A DNA stretch of 64,000 bases from Metapseudomonas boanensis (GCF_018704125.1 NZ_JAGTIS010000016.1:1-64000); one strand, 5' to 3'. Positions 19,183-29,593 are shown, counted from the first letter of the stretch. Program-made: numbers and translations. Notes: generated from the letters alone by a model not told the origin.

Positions 19183-19461
19183 GTGATCCTGAGCTTCAAA
19201 TGCGAGGACACCCGGCACCTGTTCGAGACGGGACAGTCTCGACGCTGGGGAAACATCCTGACTGTGGCCACGCGCAAGCTTGCCATGCTGAATGCGGCGA
19301 CTGAGCTGCGAGATCTCCGCTCTCCTCCTGGTAACCGGCTTGAGCCGTTGAGCCACGATAGAGCAGGGCAACACAGCATCAGGATCAATGATCAATGGCG
19401 ACTCTGCTTTGTTTGGACTGATGCTGGTCCAGTAGATGTCGAGATCGTCGATTACCACTGA
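19183..19461 (+). CDS. higB: HigB toxin (ribosome-dependent mRNA endonuclease)
   Basis: This 92-residue RelE/ParE-fold toxin matches the family length. It opens ILSFKCEDTRHLFETG, has a basic middle, and ends in the conserved segment INDQWRLCFVWTDAGP with DVEIVDYH. HigB cleaves mRNA on the ribosome until bound by HigA. The start is GTG at 19183, directly after the operator repeats. The antitoxin gene starts 10 bp after the stop. Confidence 0.93.
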   Translation: MILSFKCEDTRHLFETGQSRRWGNILTVATRKLAMLNAATELRDLRSPPGNRLEPLSHDRAGQHSIRINDQWRLCFVWTDAGPVDVEIVDYH

Positions 19462-19471
19462 GGAGGTGCAC

Positions 19472-19777
19472 ATGATTGTGAATGGCATGCGGCCTATCCA
19501 TCCGGGCGAGATACTGCGCGAGGAGTTCCTCGTGCCACTCGAAATAACCCCGGCCGCACTTGCTCGCGCCTTGCACGTATCGGCTCCGACCATTAATGAC
19601 ATTGCCCGCGAGCGTCGGGGTATCACTGCTGATATTGCTATTCGCCTTGGGCGCTACTTCGATACGTCCGCGCAGTTCTGGATGAACCTTCAATCCGAGT
19701 ACGCGCTAGCTACAGCCTATGCCGCCAATGGTGATGAAATTGAGCACGACATTGAGCCGTTGGTTGCGCATGGCTAG
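19472..19777 (+). CDS. higA: HigA antitoxin (XRE-family)
   Basis: This 101-residue antitoxin opens MRPIHPGEILREEFLVPL. It has a Cro/CI-type helix-turn-helix (ALARALHVSAPTINDIARER) and the family tail RYFDTSAQFWMNLQSEY. It neutralises HigB and represses the operon. ATG 19472 has GAGGAGGTG just upstream. I recall P. aeruginosa also carrying higBA next to tRNA-Met, so the pair is probably ancestral here rather than cargo of the broken integrase. Confidence 0.93.
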   Translation: MIVNGMRPIHPGEILREEFLVPLEITPAALARALHVSAPTINDIARERRGITADIAIRLGRYFDTSAQFWMNLQSEYALATAYAANGDEIEHDIEPLVAHG

Positions 19778-19798
19778 TTGGAAGTGGGACCTAGACGG

Positions 19799-19822
19799 AG
19801 CCTCGCGGAAGCGGGGCTTTTC
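19799..19822 (+). terminator. Terminator of higBA
   Basis: AGCCTCGC, loop GGAA, GCGGGGCT followed by TTTTCTTT, 21 bp after the higA stop. Confidence 0.78.
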
Positions 19823-19900
19823 TTTGGGCGCGTCTCAAATGAGACGCCAGGGGAGGGGATGTAGTCGGGCTGTAGTCTGTTTGTAGTCTGCCGTCCAAAT

Positions 19901-19930
19901 AAAAAAGGGCTTACCTTTCGGTAAACCCTT
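19901..19930 (-). terminator. Terminator of tRNA-Met
   Basis: Read on the minus strand, AAGGGTTTACC, loop GAAA, GGTAAGCCCTT is followed by a run of T, 9 bp after the tRNA CCA end. Confidence 0.8.
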
Positions 19931-19938
19931 GTTTTATA

Positions 19939-20015
19939 TGGTGGCTACGCAGGGACTTGAACCCCGGACCCCAGCATTATGAATGCTATGCTCTAACCAG
20001 CTGAGCTACGTAGCC
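19939..20015 (-). tRNA. tRNA-Met (anticodon CAU, elongator type)
   Basis: On the minus strand the 77-nt sequence folds as a cloverleaf. GGCTACG pairs with CGTAGCC, the D-arm is GCTCAGCTGGTTAGAGC, the anticodon loop is TTCATAA with CAT, the T-loop region is GGTTCAAGTCC, and the CCA end is encoded. The paired first base of the acceptor stem is that of an elongator tRNA rather than the initiator. Confidence 0.95.
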
Positions 20016-20026
20016 GAGTGGCGCGC

Positions 20027-20055
20027 ATTATTCTAGGGTCGTGGCCCTGTGTCAA
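20027..20055 (-). promoter_or_regulatory. Promoter of tRNA-Met
   Basis: On the minus strand TTGACA, 17 bp, AATAAT sits 12 bp before the mature tRNA 5' end, a near-consensus sigma-70 promoter. Confidence 0.7.
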
Positions 20056-20269
20056 CCCTGCTTCGAAGATTTTTTTGATGGCCGATCAATTGCTTAGCGT
20101 CGATTGCCTGCCAGGGGCGTGGCTGCTGGATTGCGCTGGTGGCATTCCGCCAATCTGGGGGGAGGGGCCGGGCAAACTGAGGTGATTCGGAGTGCCGGGG
20201 TGTTGAGTGGAAGGGGATTGGTGCTGACCCTGCACAGCAGGGTGAAACTCAGCCCTGGGCTCGGATAGG

Positions 20270-20310
20270 AAGGTTTGTTGGGCTTTGCTGCGCTCTGCGC
20301 CAACCAACAA
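20270..20310. repeat. REP-like imperfect inverted repeat
   Basis: AATTTGTTGGTTGGCGC and GCTTTGCTGC...CAACAAACC (as read on opposite strands) form an imperfect stem. It resembles the TTGTTGGGCTTCGCTGCGC type of dispersed Pseudomonas intergenic repeat. A related piece occurs at 51963-51998. Confidence 0.4.
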
Positions 20311-20439
20311 ATTGGTGATCCCGCCCCACCCGCAGACCTGGCTCCGCCTGGTTCTGCAACAGGAAATGCAGCTTTCGCGTCTCCAGGCGCGACTGGCGCA
20401 TCCGCACCTGTCGCACGAACTGGGCCACCGGTCGATCCT

Positions 20440-20611
20440 GATGACTGATGCCATAACGGGCCTGAGCTTCCTTGTTGCTCATTGCGCCTTTTTCGACCTG
20501 GTCGACCACCGCCAATTTAAAAGCCGGCGCGTAATCACGCTGGCTACTTCGTGCACCTTCCGCCACGGGGCTCCCCTGAATACAAGCGCATAAGGCGCCA
20601 ACCTTATTCAT
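20440..20611 (-). pseudogene. IS3-type transposase OrfA remnant
   Basis: The minus-strand frame reads RDYAPAFKLAVVDQVEKG, then KEAQARYGI, the helix-turn-helix start of IS3-family OrfA proteins. After RYGI the homology stops: no second helix of the usual form, no leucine zipper, no OrfB. Only ~60 codons are left. The frame runs on to 20249 without recognisable content. The remnant directly follows ampG (3' ends overlap by 4 bp) and lies where gene order departs from PAO1. Confidence 0.6.
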
Positions 20612-22347
20612 GGCTGCTCGGTCGACCTCGGCGCAGTCGGGGCCGTTGGCGATCCATTCTCGCGGGGCTGTTGTCGGCTGCGGCCCCATTGGATAGCGAT
20701 CAGCAGTAGGGTCGGGATGCCGAGCAGAGCTGTGATCATGAAGAAGTTGTGGTAGCCGGTGCTCTCCACCATGACACCTGAATAGCCGCCGATCAGTCGT
20801 GGCAGCAGCAGCATGATAGAGCTGAGCAGCGCGTACTGGGTGGCCGAGAACTTCAGGTTGGTGAGGCTGGACAGGTAGGCGACGAAGGCCGATGTGGCCA
20901 GTCCTGCGCTGAAGTTGTCGCAAGAGATGGTCAGGATCAGCATGTTCAGGTGTGCACCCATGTCGCTGAGGGCGACGAACATGAGGTTGGTCGCCGCCGA
21001 GGCGACGCCACCGATGAACAGGATAGGTAGGATGCCGAAGCGCACGATGAGCAGGCCGCCGGCGCCTGCTCCGAGCAGTGTCATGATCAGGCCGAAAAGC
21101 TTGCTGACGCTGGCGATCTGCTCCTTGGAAAAACCCTGGTCGATGTAGAAGACGTTGGCCATGACGCCCATCACCGTGTCGGACATCCGGTAGGTGGCGA
21201 TAAGTCCCAGCAGTAACAAGGCCTGCCAGCGGTAGCGCTGCACGAATTCGCTGATCGGCGTCAGGACCGGTGCCATCAGCAGGCGGCCGGGCGGAGAAAA
21301 GCAGGCCAGGGTGATCAGGACGAACAGCGTCCCGCGGGGCCAGGCGCCTGTGGAGTAGGCCTTTGCTGCTGCCGCGACGGTCACCAGGATAACGATCAGG
21401 ACAATGATCGACACCGCTTGGTGGACGAAATCGAAATTGGGAATCACCTTGCCCCGCGCCGCCACCAGCAGCTGGCGGCGTTGCTGGCTGAGCAGTTCGC
21501 GCACCGGCAGTATCTGGCGAAGGCCCCAGGGCGACAGGCAGGTCAGCAGGAACAGGGCATAGAGGGCCGCTCGCGGCCAAGCGCGATCGAGCAGGCCGGT
21601 GATCATGGCCGGGAAGGAAATCAGCATCACCAGCAGAATGAGGACCGATGACAGCTGGTGCTTGAGCCTGAAGCGCGAGTTGTTGCTCTGTACCGGCATG
21701 TCGATGGCAGGTTCGCGCATCCACAGGCTGGTGATCAGCCCAGGCAGCATCAGCAGGGCGAAGAGCAGGTAGGTTCCTGCCCAGGCGCTGTACGCATAGA
21801 CCTGGGTGGTGGAGCCGAACCATTCGGCGAAATACAGAGCGCCCGCGGTGGCAAGCAGTGCGGAGATGCGGTAGCCAGTCATGTAGCTTGCGGCGAGGGC
21901 CGCTTGGCGGTTGTCTTCGGCAATCTCCAGACGATAGGCGTCGATGGCGATGTCCTGGGTGGCGGATGCAAACGCAACCAGCACCGCCAGTGCGATCAAC
22001 CAGGTCAGGTTGGTCTGTGGGTCGCACAGCGCCATGCCCACCAGCCCGATAGCGACCAGACCTTGCGATAGCACCAGCCAGGAGCGACGGCGGCCAAGAC
22101 GGCCGAGCAAGGGCAGGCGCCATTGGTCGAGCAGTGGCGACCAGATCCACTTGAAGGCGTATGCCAACCCGATCAGGCTGGCGAATCCGATGGTCTCGCG
22201 GGAGACACCGGCCTCACGCAGCCAGACGGAAAGGGTCGAGAACACCAGCATGTAGGGCAGGCCAGCGGCGAAACCGAGCAACAGCAGGGACAAGGTGGCC
22301 GGGCTGGCATAGGCGGCGATGGCGTCGCGCCAGGAGCGATGGGGCAT
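20608..22347 (-). CDS. ampG: Muropeptide MFS permease AmpG
   Basis: This 579-residue inner-membrane protein has ~14 hydrophobic segments. The family signature GYRISALLATAGALYFAEW lies near residue 150, and the N-terminal part reads GFAAGLPYMLVFSTLSVWL. AmpG imports anhydromuropeptides for cell-wall recycling, and in Pseudomonas it affects AmpC beta-lactamase induction. The large size matches P. aeruginosa AmpG (~594). The last residues, PTAPTAPRSTEQP, run into the IS remnant, so the C-terminal tip may be altered. Confidence 0.93.
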   Translation of the reverse strand: MPHRSWRDAIAAYASPATLSLLLLGFAAGLPYMLVFSTLSVWLREAGVSRETIGFASLIGLAYAFKWIWSPLLDQWRLPLLGRLGRRRSWLVLSQGLVAIGLVGMALCDPQTNLTWLIALAVLVAFASATQDIAIDAYRLEIAEDNRQAALAASYMTGYRISALLATAGALYFAEWFGSTTQVYAYSAWAGTYLLFALLMLPGLITSLWMREPAIDMPVQSNNSRFRLKHQLSSVLILLVMLISFPAMITGLLDRAWPRAALYALFLLTCLSPWGLRQILPVRELLSQQRRQLLVAARGKVIPNFDFVHQAVSIIVLIVILVTVAAAAKAYSTGAWPRGTLFVLITLACFSPPGRLLMAPVLTPISEFVQRYRWQALLLLGLIATYRMSDTVMGVMANVFYIDQGFSKEQIASVSKLFGLIMTLLGAGAGGLLIVRFGILPILFIGGVASAATNLMFVALSDMGAHLNMLILTISCDNFSAGLATSAFVAYLSSLTNLKFSATQYALLSSIMLLLPRLIGGYSGVMVESTGYHNFFMITALLGIPTLLLIAIQWGRSRQQPRENGSPTAPTAPRSTEQP

Positions 22348-22435
22348 TAGCGGTGTGGTCCGGAAAGCGTAGTACGGTGCATGTGGCGGTTCTTGGCCTC
22401 AACCCGTTCGATGGAGATAAAAAGCAGGGCGCACT

Positions 22436-22822
22436 CTAACCCTTGGGTGGCATGGGATGCCAGCCGTGCCGACGCATGTCCACCCTATCGTTCTGGATAC
22501 TGACACCTTCGGCGCGCAATCGTGCCCGCTGTTCGATCCCTGAAGGCGTCCCTATGGCCAGGCTTAGACGTCCGCCAGCAGCCAGCACCCTATGCCAGGG
22601 CAGGCGCGTTTCCTGGGGTAACTGGCTCAGCGTACGGCCAACCCAGCGCGCAGCGCGCCCAAGTCCGGCCAGTTCGGCTAGTTGGCCGTATGTGACCACC
22701 CTGCCTTCCGGCACTTGTGCCAGGGTCAGGTAAAGGGCCTCGCGCCGGGCCTCTGCGCTTGCCGTTGACACGTTTGGCCATGCATGCTCAGCCGCCACTT
22801 CTTTCTTGTTCGTTCCGATCAT
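22436..22822 (-). CDS. Alkyltransferase-like protein (ATL), DNA repair
   Basis: This 128-residue protein has the O6-alkylguanine-transferase fold: VVTYGQLAELAG, the helix-turn-helix RAARWVGRTLSQLP, and the active-site loop. The catalytic Cys of PCHR is replaced by Trp (PWHR). ATL proteins bind O6-alkylguanine without removing the alkyl group and hand the lesion to nucleotide excision repair. The ATG at 22822 shares two bases with the ATG of the divergent DUF481 gene. A GTG at 22771, giving 111 residues, is nearer the usual family length and may be the real start. Confidence 0.85.
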   Translation of the reverse strand: MIGTNKKEVAAEHAWPNVSTASAEARREALYLTLAQVPEGRVVTYGQLAELAGLGRAARWVGRTLSQLPQETRLPWHRVLAAGGRLSLAIGTPSGIEQRARLRAEGVSIQNDRVDMRRHGWHPMPPKG

Positions 22823-23819
22823 GCTGCTACGAAGCCTGAGTGCGATTTTCCTGCTGGGTGCTGCATTTCCAATCTGGGCAGATACGGTCTGGCTGAACAA
22901 TGGGGATCGCCTGACCGGTGAAATCCTGCTCCTGGATGGCGGCAAGCTGGCGCTGAAGACCCGCTATGCCGGCCGAGTGCTGATCGACTGGAAGGATATC
23001 GACACCCTAAGTTCGGAGAAACCACTGCTGATCAAGCGCAGCGGCCTCGACAGCCAGCATAGCCGCAGCTTGAAAGCGGCGGGCAAGGGAATGGTGCGCC
23101 TGCAGAACGGGAGCAGCGAAACGGTGCCGCTGGCCAGTGTCCGGCAGATGGTGCCGCCGCGACCGCTGGTGAAGGACCGGATCTGGGAAGGCAATCTGGA
23201 CGCCAAGCTCGACATGGAGCGCAACACCGATAGCAAGGATGAATGGAAGCTCAAGGGCGACACGCGTGTTGAGCATGGGCGTTGGCGTCATGTGCTCAGC
23301 GGTCAGCTGGAGAATGAAACCAAGAACGGCAGCCGCACGGAAGATAACTGGGAGCTGGAGTACGACCTCGACCGTTTCTTCACGCGCCATTGGTTCGCAC
23401 GCGCCAGCCTGGACCAGCAGGAGGATGAGTTCGAGTTTTTCACCCGCCAGCGTTCATACGGCCTGGGGCCGGGTTATCGCTTCTGGGACGACGAGCTGGG
23501 CCGTTTCGACCTGATCGCCCAACTCACCCGCTTTCAGCTCGACAGCGTCCAGGGCGATCTGGATTTCAACGCCTATTCCCTCGAGTGGGATTTCAAGCGG
23601 CTGGTCTGGGGGACGCGCTTCGAGCTTTATTCCAAGGCGCAACTTCAGCTGCCGCGTATCGAGGAAGTCGACTATGTGCTCGACAGCGAGTTCGGCCTTC
23701 GGTACCGGCTCAACGACTGGGCACGGCTTTCGCTGCTCTACGAGCTGGACCAGGTGCGCGGCCTGGGGGACACCGCGTCCGACCGGCATTACCTGATCGG
23801 TGTTGGTGTCGGCTGGTGA
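22821..23819 (+). CDS. DUF481 outer-membrane beta-barrel protein, copy 1
   Basis: This 332-residue protein has a signal peptide (MLLRSLSAIFLLGAAFPIWA), then DTVWLNNGDRLTGE, an N-terminal globular region, and a DUF481 domain (about 110-332) of alternating strands. It ends in an aromatic residue (GVGVGW), the usual C-terminal outer-membrane barrel signature. It is a paralogue of the next gene, sharing DTVWL-NGDRLTG and the RQRSYGLGPGYRFWDDEL-type motif. ATG 22821 is chosen over an upstream in-frame TTG because the signal peptide begins there. Function of the family is unknown. Confidence 0.85.
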   Translation: MLLRSLSAIFLLGAAFPIWADTVWLNNGDRLTGEILLLDGGKLALKTRYAGRVLIDWKDIDTLSSEKPLLIKRSGLDSQHSRSLKAAGKGMVRLQNGSSETVPLASVRQMVPPRPLVKDRIWEGNLDAKLDMERNTDSKDEWKLKGDTRVEHGRWRHVLSGQLENETKNGSRTEDNWELEYDLDRFFTRHWFARASLDQQEDEFEFFTRQRSYGLGPGYRFWDDELGRFDLIAQLTRFQLDSVQGDLDFNAYSLEWDFKRLVWGTRFELYSKAQLQLPRIEEVDYVLDSEFGLRYRLNDWARLSLLYELDQVRGLGDTASDRHYLIGVGVGW

Positions 23820-23961
23820 GCGATTCTGCGGAGGCTCGATTCGAGGGCATTGGTCGATCCAATTGAACTCGGGCGGCGGCTGCCGGTCAGTCCTTGCTCT
23901 GTCGGCGGTCAAATGGATAATGCCCGGCCGTTTTTGCAACCCGGAAATCCTGTAGTCGCTT

Positions 23962-24966
23962 ATGTTGTCTAGATCGATTCTTTATCTGGCCCTGTGTGCC
24001 ACCTCCACTGCCTCGTTTGCAGATACCGTCTGGCTCAAGAATGGCGATCGCCTCACCGGCACCATTCGAGTCTTCGACGGCGGCAAGCTGGTGCTCGAGA
24101 CGGACTACGGCGGCACCATCCCGCTGGACTGGAAAAAGGTCGCCACCCTGGAAAGCGAGCGTGAGCTGCTGATCAAGCAGGGGGACTTCGAGGGCGAACG
24201 CGCCAAGGCGCTCAAGCCGGCTGGGCCCGGCAAGGTCATTCTCGCCAATGGTGAGGAGCCCAAGACGGTGGAGCTGGCCAGCATCGACCAGATCATGAAA
24301 CCCAAGCCGTTCGTGGAGGACCTGACCTGGACCGGTAACGTCGGTGTTTCCCTTGACTACAAGCGTGCGGAAAAGGACACCGACGATTACGACATCGACT
24401 TCAAGACCAAGGCCCGCCATGGTCGCTGGCGGCACAATGCGAGCGGCGAGTACAACCGCGAGTTCCAGAATGACGTGAAAACTACGGACAACTGGGAAAC
24501 CGAGTATGCGCTGGACCGTTTTATTACCGACAAGTTTTTCTGGCAGGGTCGTGGTGAGTACAAGCGCGACAAGATTGAAGACCTTTCCCGTCAACGCACC
24601 GTGGGTACCGGGCCCGGTTATCAGTTCTGGGACGATGAACTGGGGGCATTCTCCCTGGCCTCGTTGGTCAACCGCAGCGACTACCTGTTCGACGACGGCG
24701 AGAAGGAAAGCTTCTATTCCTTGAGCGTGAAGTGGGACTACAACCGCTACCTGATCGGCAAGACGGTGGAGATGTTCTCCACCGGCGAAGTCGGCCGGCC
24801 GCTGGACAACACCGCGGATTACTCGCTGGATGCCGAAGTTGGCCTGCGTTACAAGCTGACCGATTGGGCGTCGCTGAACATGAAGGCGGAGAAGGACCAG
24901 GTCAGCGGCGCCGATGGGGATATCGACGAGACCCGCTACACCGTGGGCTTCGGAGTGGGCTGGTGA
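23962..24966 (+). CDS. DUF481 outer-membrane beta-barrel protein, copy 2
   Basis: This 334-residue paralogue of the preceding gene has a signal peptide ending in SFA, then DTVWLKNGDRLTGT. The same N-terminal region holds GGKLVLETDYGG and LLIKQGD. A DUF481 barrel follows, with GTGPGYQFWDDELGAF, and it ends in GFGVGW. It lies 142 bp after copy 1 in the same direction, indicating an old tandem duplication. The N-terminal half resembles YdiY-like proteins of unknown role. Confidence 0.86.
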   Translation: MLSRSILYLALCATSTASFADTVWLKNGDRLTGTIRVFDGGKLVLETDYGGTIPLDWKKVATLESERELLIKQGDFEGERAKALKPAGPGKVILANGEEPKTVELASIDQIMKPKPFVEDLTWTGNVGVSLDYKRAEKDTDDYDIDFKTKARHGRWRHNASGEYNREFQNDVKTTDNWETEYALDRFITDKFFWQGRGEYKRDKIEDLSRQRTVGTGPGYQFWDDELGAFSLASLVNRSDYLFDDGEKESFYSLSVKWDYNRYLIGKTVEMFSTGEVGRPLDNTADYSLDAEVGLRYKLTDWASLNMKAEKDQVSGADGDIDETRYTVGFGVGW

Positions 24967-25090
24967 TGTCACCGTCCTGTTGAGGCAGCAGCAGGGTGGA
25001 TGGCGCTTTTTTAGTTACCAGGCGGCGCTTCGAGAAAGTACGCTGGTGGATCGATGAAACGTGATCCCCCTCCAGTTGACTGTCACCCAT

Positions 25091-25120
25091 GAAAAAGCCC
25101 CGCTGCTTCGGGGCTTTTTC
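25091..25120. terminator. Bidirectional terminator
   Basis: GAAAAAGCCCCG, loop CTGCTT, CGGGGCTTTTTC is a perfect 12-bp stem between the convergent DUF481 and SDR genes. Confidence 0.85.
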
Positions 25121-25134
25121 ATGCTGGGCGGACC

Positions 25135-25893
25135 TTACAGGCGCAGGCCGCCGTCTAGCTCCAGGACACGACCTGTGTAGTAGTCGTTCTCCAGGATGTA
25201 GGCCACCGAATGGGCAATCTCCATTGGCTTGCCAAGACGCTTGAGCGGGATGCCCGAAGTCATCTTTTCCAGGGCTTCCGGCTTCATGCTGGCGACCATG
25301 TCGGTCTCGATGAAGCCCGGCGCCACGCCAGCCACGCGGATGCCGTAGCGTGCCAGCTCCTTGGCCCAGACCACGGTGTCGGCAGCGACACCGGCTTTGG
25401 CGGCGGAGTAGTTTGCCTGGCCCATGTTGCCGGCGCGGGAGATGGAGGAAATGTTGATGATCGCGCCTTCGTTGTTCAGTTCGATCATTTTGGCGGCGAC
25501 TTCACGGGTGCAGAGGAAAACACCGGTCAGGTTGACGTCAATGACGGCCTGCCACTGGGCCAGGCTCATCTTGGTCATCTCGCCGTCCTTGATCTTGATG
25601 GTCAGGCCGTCGCGCAGGATGCCGGCGTTGTTCACCAGGCCGTTGATGGCTCCGAAGTCTTCGGCCACCTGGGCGACCATGTGGGTCACCTGCTCTTCAT
25701 TGGCCACGTTGCACAGATAGGCACGGGCGTCGCCACCGGCAGCCTTGCAGGCGGCCACGGCTTCGTCGAGCTTCTCCTGGTTCAGGTCAACAAGGGCCAG
25801 CTTGGCGCCTTTGGCCGCCAGATACTCACCCATGGCGCGGCCGAGGCCCTGGCAACCACCGGTGATGATGATGACCTTGTCTTTCAGTTGCAT
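25135..25893 (-). CDS. Short-chain dehydrogenase/reductase (FabG-like)
   Basis: This 252-residue classical SDR has the nucleotide motif [12 protein letters not shown] (~9-20), NNAG near 88-91, the catalytic Ser in INISSIS and YSAAK (Tyr/Lys), plus PGFIETDM. It probably reduces a 3-oxoacyl or similar carbonyl group with NAD(P)H. It is not part of a fatty-acid operon, so the substrate is open. ATG 25893 ([13 protein letters not shown]) is chosen; the frame continues upstream without SDR sequence. It diverges from the HugZ-like gene. Confidence 0.88.
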   Translation of the reverse strand: MQLKDKVIIITGGCQGLGRAMGEYLAAKGAKLALVDLNQEKLDEAVAACKAAGGDARAYLCNVANEEQVTHMVAQVAEDFGAINGLVNNAGILRDGLTIKIKDGEMTKMSLAQWQAVIDVNLTGVFLCTREVAAKMIELNNEGAIINISSISRAGNMGQANYSAAKAGVAADTVVWAKELARYGIRVAGVAPGFIETDMVASMKPEALEKMTSGIPLKRLGKPMEIAHSVAYILENDYYTGRVLELDGGLRL

Positions 25894-25996
25894 GTGAAAT
25901 CCCCTCGAATAACGGTCGCTTTGCCCCGCTGGCGCCATAAACCGCTATTCTGGGCGCCCGTCCGTTTTCGACGGATTCTTTGCGAGGAGTCAGAAG

Positions 25997-26728
25997 GTGA
26001 GCGTGAAAGGCGCAAAGCATGCCCGAGAATTGCTGCTCAAGGAATACCGCGGAGTGCTCTCGACCCACTCCAAGGCCATGCCAGGCTTTCCTTTCGGATC
26101 GGTGGTGCCCTATTGCCTTGACGCGGCGGGCCGCCCCCTGATCCTCATCAGCCGCATCGCCCAGCACACCCATAACCTGCAGCAAGACGCGAAATGCTCG
26201 CTGCTGGTGGGGGAGCGCGGTGCCGACGACGTCCAGGCGGCTGGGCGCCTGACCCTGCTGGCGGAGGCGCGGCAGATCACCGAGCCGGCCGAGGTCGATT
26301 TGGCTGCAGCTCGCTACTACCGCTATTTCCCTCAGGCTATTGATTACCACCGCACCCATGACTTCGACTTCTGGGTGCTGGAGCCGATACGCGCGCGATA
26401 TATCGGCGGTTTCGGCACGATTCACTGGCTCGACGAGCTAGTCCTGGCCAACGACTTCGCTGGCGAGGTTGAGGTCGGCATGCTGGAACACATGAACAGC
26501 GATCATGCCGTGGCCATTGCCCATTACGTCGAACTGGCCGGCCTGCCGCCCGAGCCTGAGGCGGAAATGGTGGGTATTGATACTGAAGGATTCCACCTAC
26601 GGATAGGTCAGATTTTGCATTGGCTGCCCTTCCCAACATCCTGTAACAACCCAGGCGCAGTCCGTCAGGCCTTGGTGCAGCTGGCTCGCGCGACCACCTG
26701 GCCGACCAGTGGCGGCGCCCAGCCTTGA
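25997..26728 (+). CDS. HugZ-like pyridoxamine-oxidase-fold protein
   Basis: This 243-residue protein has a split-barrel (PNPOx-like) N-terminal domain, starting at GVLSTHSKAMPGFPFGSVVPY, and a DUF2470-type C-terminal domain with EHMNSDHAVAIAHYV. This architecture is that of the HugZ family, whose studied members bind or degrade haem. The haem-binding C-terminal His is not certain here. GTG 25997 follows GAGGAGTCAGAAG. No Fur-like site is seen in the 103-bp gap, so a haem-uptake role is only suggested. Confidence 0.78.
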   Translation: MSVKGAKHARELLLKEYRGVLSTHSKAMPGFPFGSVVPYCLDAAGRPLILISRIAQHTHNLQQDAKCSLLVGERGADDVQAAGRLTLLAEARQITEPAEVDLAAARYYRYFPQAIDYHRTHDFDFWVLEPIRARYIGGFGTIHWLDELVLANDFAGEVEVGMLEHMNSDHAVAIAHYVELAGLPPEPEAEMVGIDTEGFHLRIGQILHWLPFPTSCNNPGAVRQALVQLARATTWPTSGGAQP

Positions 26729-26794
26729 ATTGATCGGCTGGCGACTTCATCTATCCACTGTCTGGAAGCTGATCTTCCGCCAAGGAAACCCCTG

Positions 26795-27247
26795 ATGCGC
26801 GCTGTACTGTTCCTGTTCCTGCTATTCCCGCTGATCGAATTGGCTGTCCTGATCAAGGTCGGTAGCGCCATCGGCGTGCTACCGACGCTGTTGCTGGTGA
26901 TTGGTACGGCGTTGCTCGGCAGCGTCCTGCTGCGCGTGGCGGGGGTCGCAACCGCCTGGCGTGCCCGTGAGCGGTTGGCGCGCGGCGAAGTACCCGAGCA
27001 GGAAATGCTCGAAGGCCTGCTGATCGCAGTTGGAGGTGGCTTGCTACTGCTGCCAGGGTTCATCAGTGACATCATCGGGCTGCTTTGCCTGATCCCTTTC
27101 ACCCGTCGCCTGTTCATCCGTCGCCTGCGCCAGCGCGTAGAGGCCCAGGCCATGCGCCAGCGTGCCTTTGCCGATGATCTGTCTGCCCGCAGCGGGCAGA
27201 CTCGGCCGAATGTGATCGAGGGCGAGTACGAACGCCGTGATCGCTAA
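26795..27247 (+). CDS. fxsA: FxsA-family membrane protein
   Basis: This 150-residue cytoplasmic-membrane protein starts with FPLIELAVLIKVGSAIGVLPTLLLV and has GGGLLLLPGFISDIIGLLCLIP, the family signature, then a charged C-terminal tail. FxsA was named for suppressing F-exclusion of phage T7 when overproduced; its normal role is unclear. It precedes groES, as in other pseudomonads and E. coli. Confidence 0.93.
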   Translation: MRAVLFLFLLFPLIELAVLIKVGSAIGVLPTLLLVIGTALLGSVLLRVAGVATAWRARERLARGEVPEQEMLEGLLIAVGGGLLLLPGFISDIIGLLCLIPFTRRLFIRRLRQRVEAQAMRQRAFADDLSARSGQTRPNVIEGEYERRDR

Positions 27248-27276
27248 GGCACTGCTGAAATTTTTTGTGATAGCCC

Positions 27277-27305
27277 CTTGAAATACCTCCAGCTGCCCCT
27301 ATGTA
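27277..27305 (+). promoter_or_regulatory. Sigma-32-like heat-shock promoter of groESL
   Basis: CTTGAAAT, 11 bp, CCCCTATGTA resembles the sigma-32 consensus CTTGAAA / CCCCATNTA. It lies ~145 bp upstream of the groES ATG, leaving a ~135-nt leader. No CIRCE inverted repeat is seen. The spacer is slightly short. Confidence 0.6.
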
Positions 27306-27449
27306 TGGGTCACCGCAAGGTTCCTGCCTGATCGGCAGGTCTGATTTCAGCGGCGTGCTCTGCGCGCTGCAACCGGCCTCGCCGGACATTACCAACCCGC
27401 CGGTGTCTACATCGGTCGAAAGAAACAACACTATTGGGAGAGATCGACA

Positions 27450-27743
27450 ATGAAGCTTCGTCCTCTGCATGACCGCGTCGTGATCCGTCGCAGCGAAGAA
27501 GAGACCAAAACCGCCGGCGGCATCGTGCTGCCGGGCTCGGCCGCCGAGAAGCCGAACCGTGGCGAAGTCGTCGCTGTTGGCACCGGTCGCCTGCTGGACA
27601 ACGGCGAAGTGCGTCCGCTGGCCGTCAAGGTCGGTGATCAAGTGGTGTTTGGTCCGTACTCCGGCAGCAACACCATCAAGGTCGATGGCGAAGAACTGCT
27701 GGTGATGGGCGAAAGTGAAATCCTCGCCGTCGTCGAAGCCTGA
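27450..27743 (+). CDS. groES: Co-chaperonin GroES
   Basis: This 97-residue subunit forms the heptameric lid of GroEL. It starts [18 protein letters not shown] and carries the mobile loop [16 protein letters not shown] that contacts GroEL. The ATG follows GGGAGA, and groEL begins 47 bp after the stop. Confidence 0.98.
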   Translation: MKLRPLHDRVVIRRSEEETKTAGGIVLPGSAAEKPNRGEVVAVGTGRLLDNGEVRPLAVKVGDQVVFGPYSGSNTIKVDGEELLVMGESEILAVVEA

Positions 27744-27778
27744 GTTCCGCGAATCTCCGTTTAATTTCCAAGAATTGA

Positions 27779-29431
<1,653 letters not shown>

Positions 29432-29452
29432 GCCACCCGGCCATCCGGTCTG

Positions 29453-29483
29453 AAAAAGCCCCGCACCTGTGCGGGGCTTTTTT
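29453..29483 (+). terminator. Terminator of groESL
   Basis: AAAAAGCCCCGCA, loop CCTG, TGCGGGGCTTTTTT, 22 bp after the groEL stop. Confidence 0.9.
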
Positions 29484-29593
29484 ATGATTGGTGCAAAGTG
29501 CCATCCCTGAGGCGAACTCAGGGTGCAAAATCGACCCAGGGCGCTTAAGGTCCCAACTGGACCTTCCGTGCTTTGGGGTATGGAGACAATCTG

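Noticed and set aside
20612..22150. Long minus-strand frame through ampG in another register
   Set aside because: The Arg/Pro/His-rich sequence has no membrane pattern; ampG is the real gene. Only its last ~60 codons, beyond ampG, carry IS3 homology.
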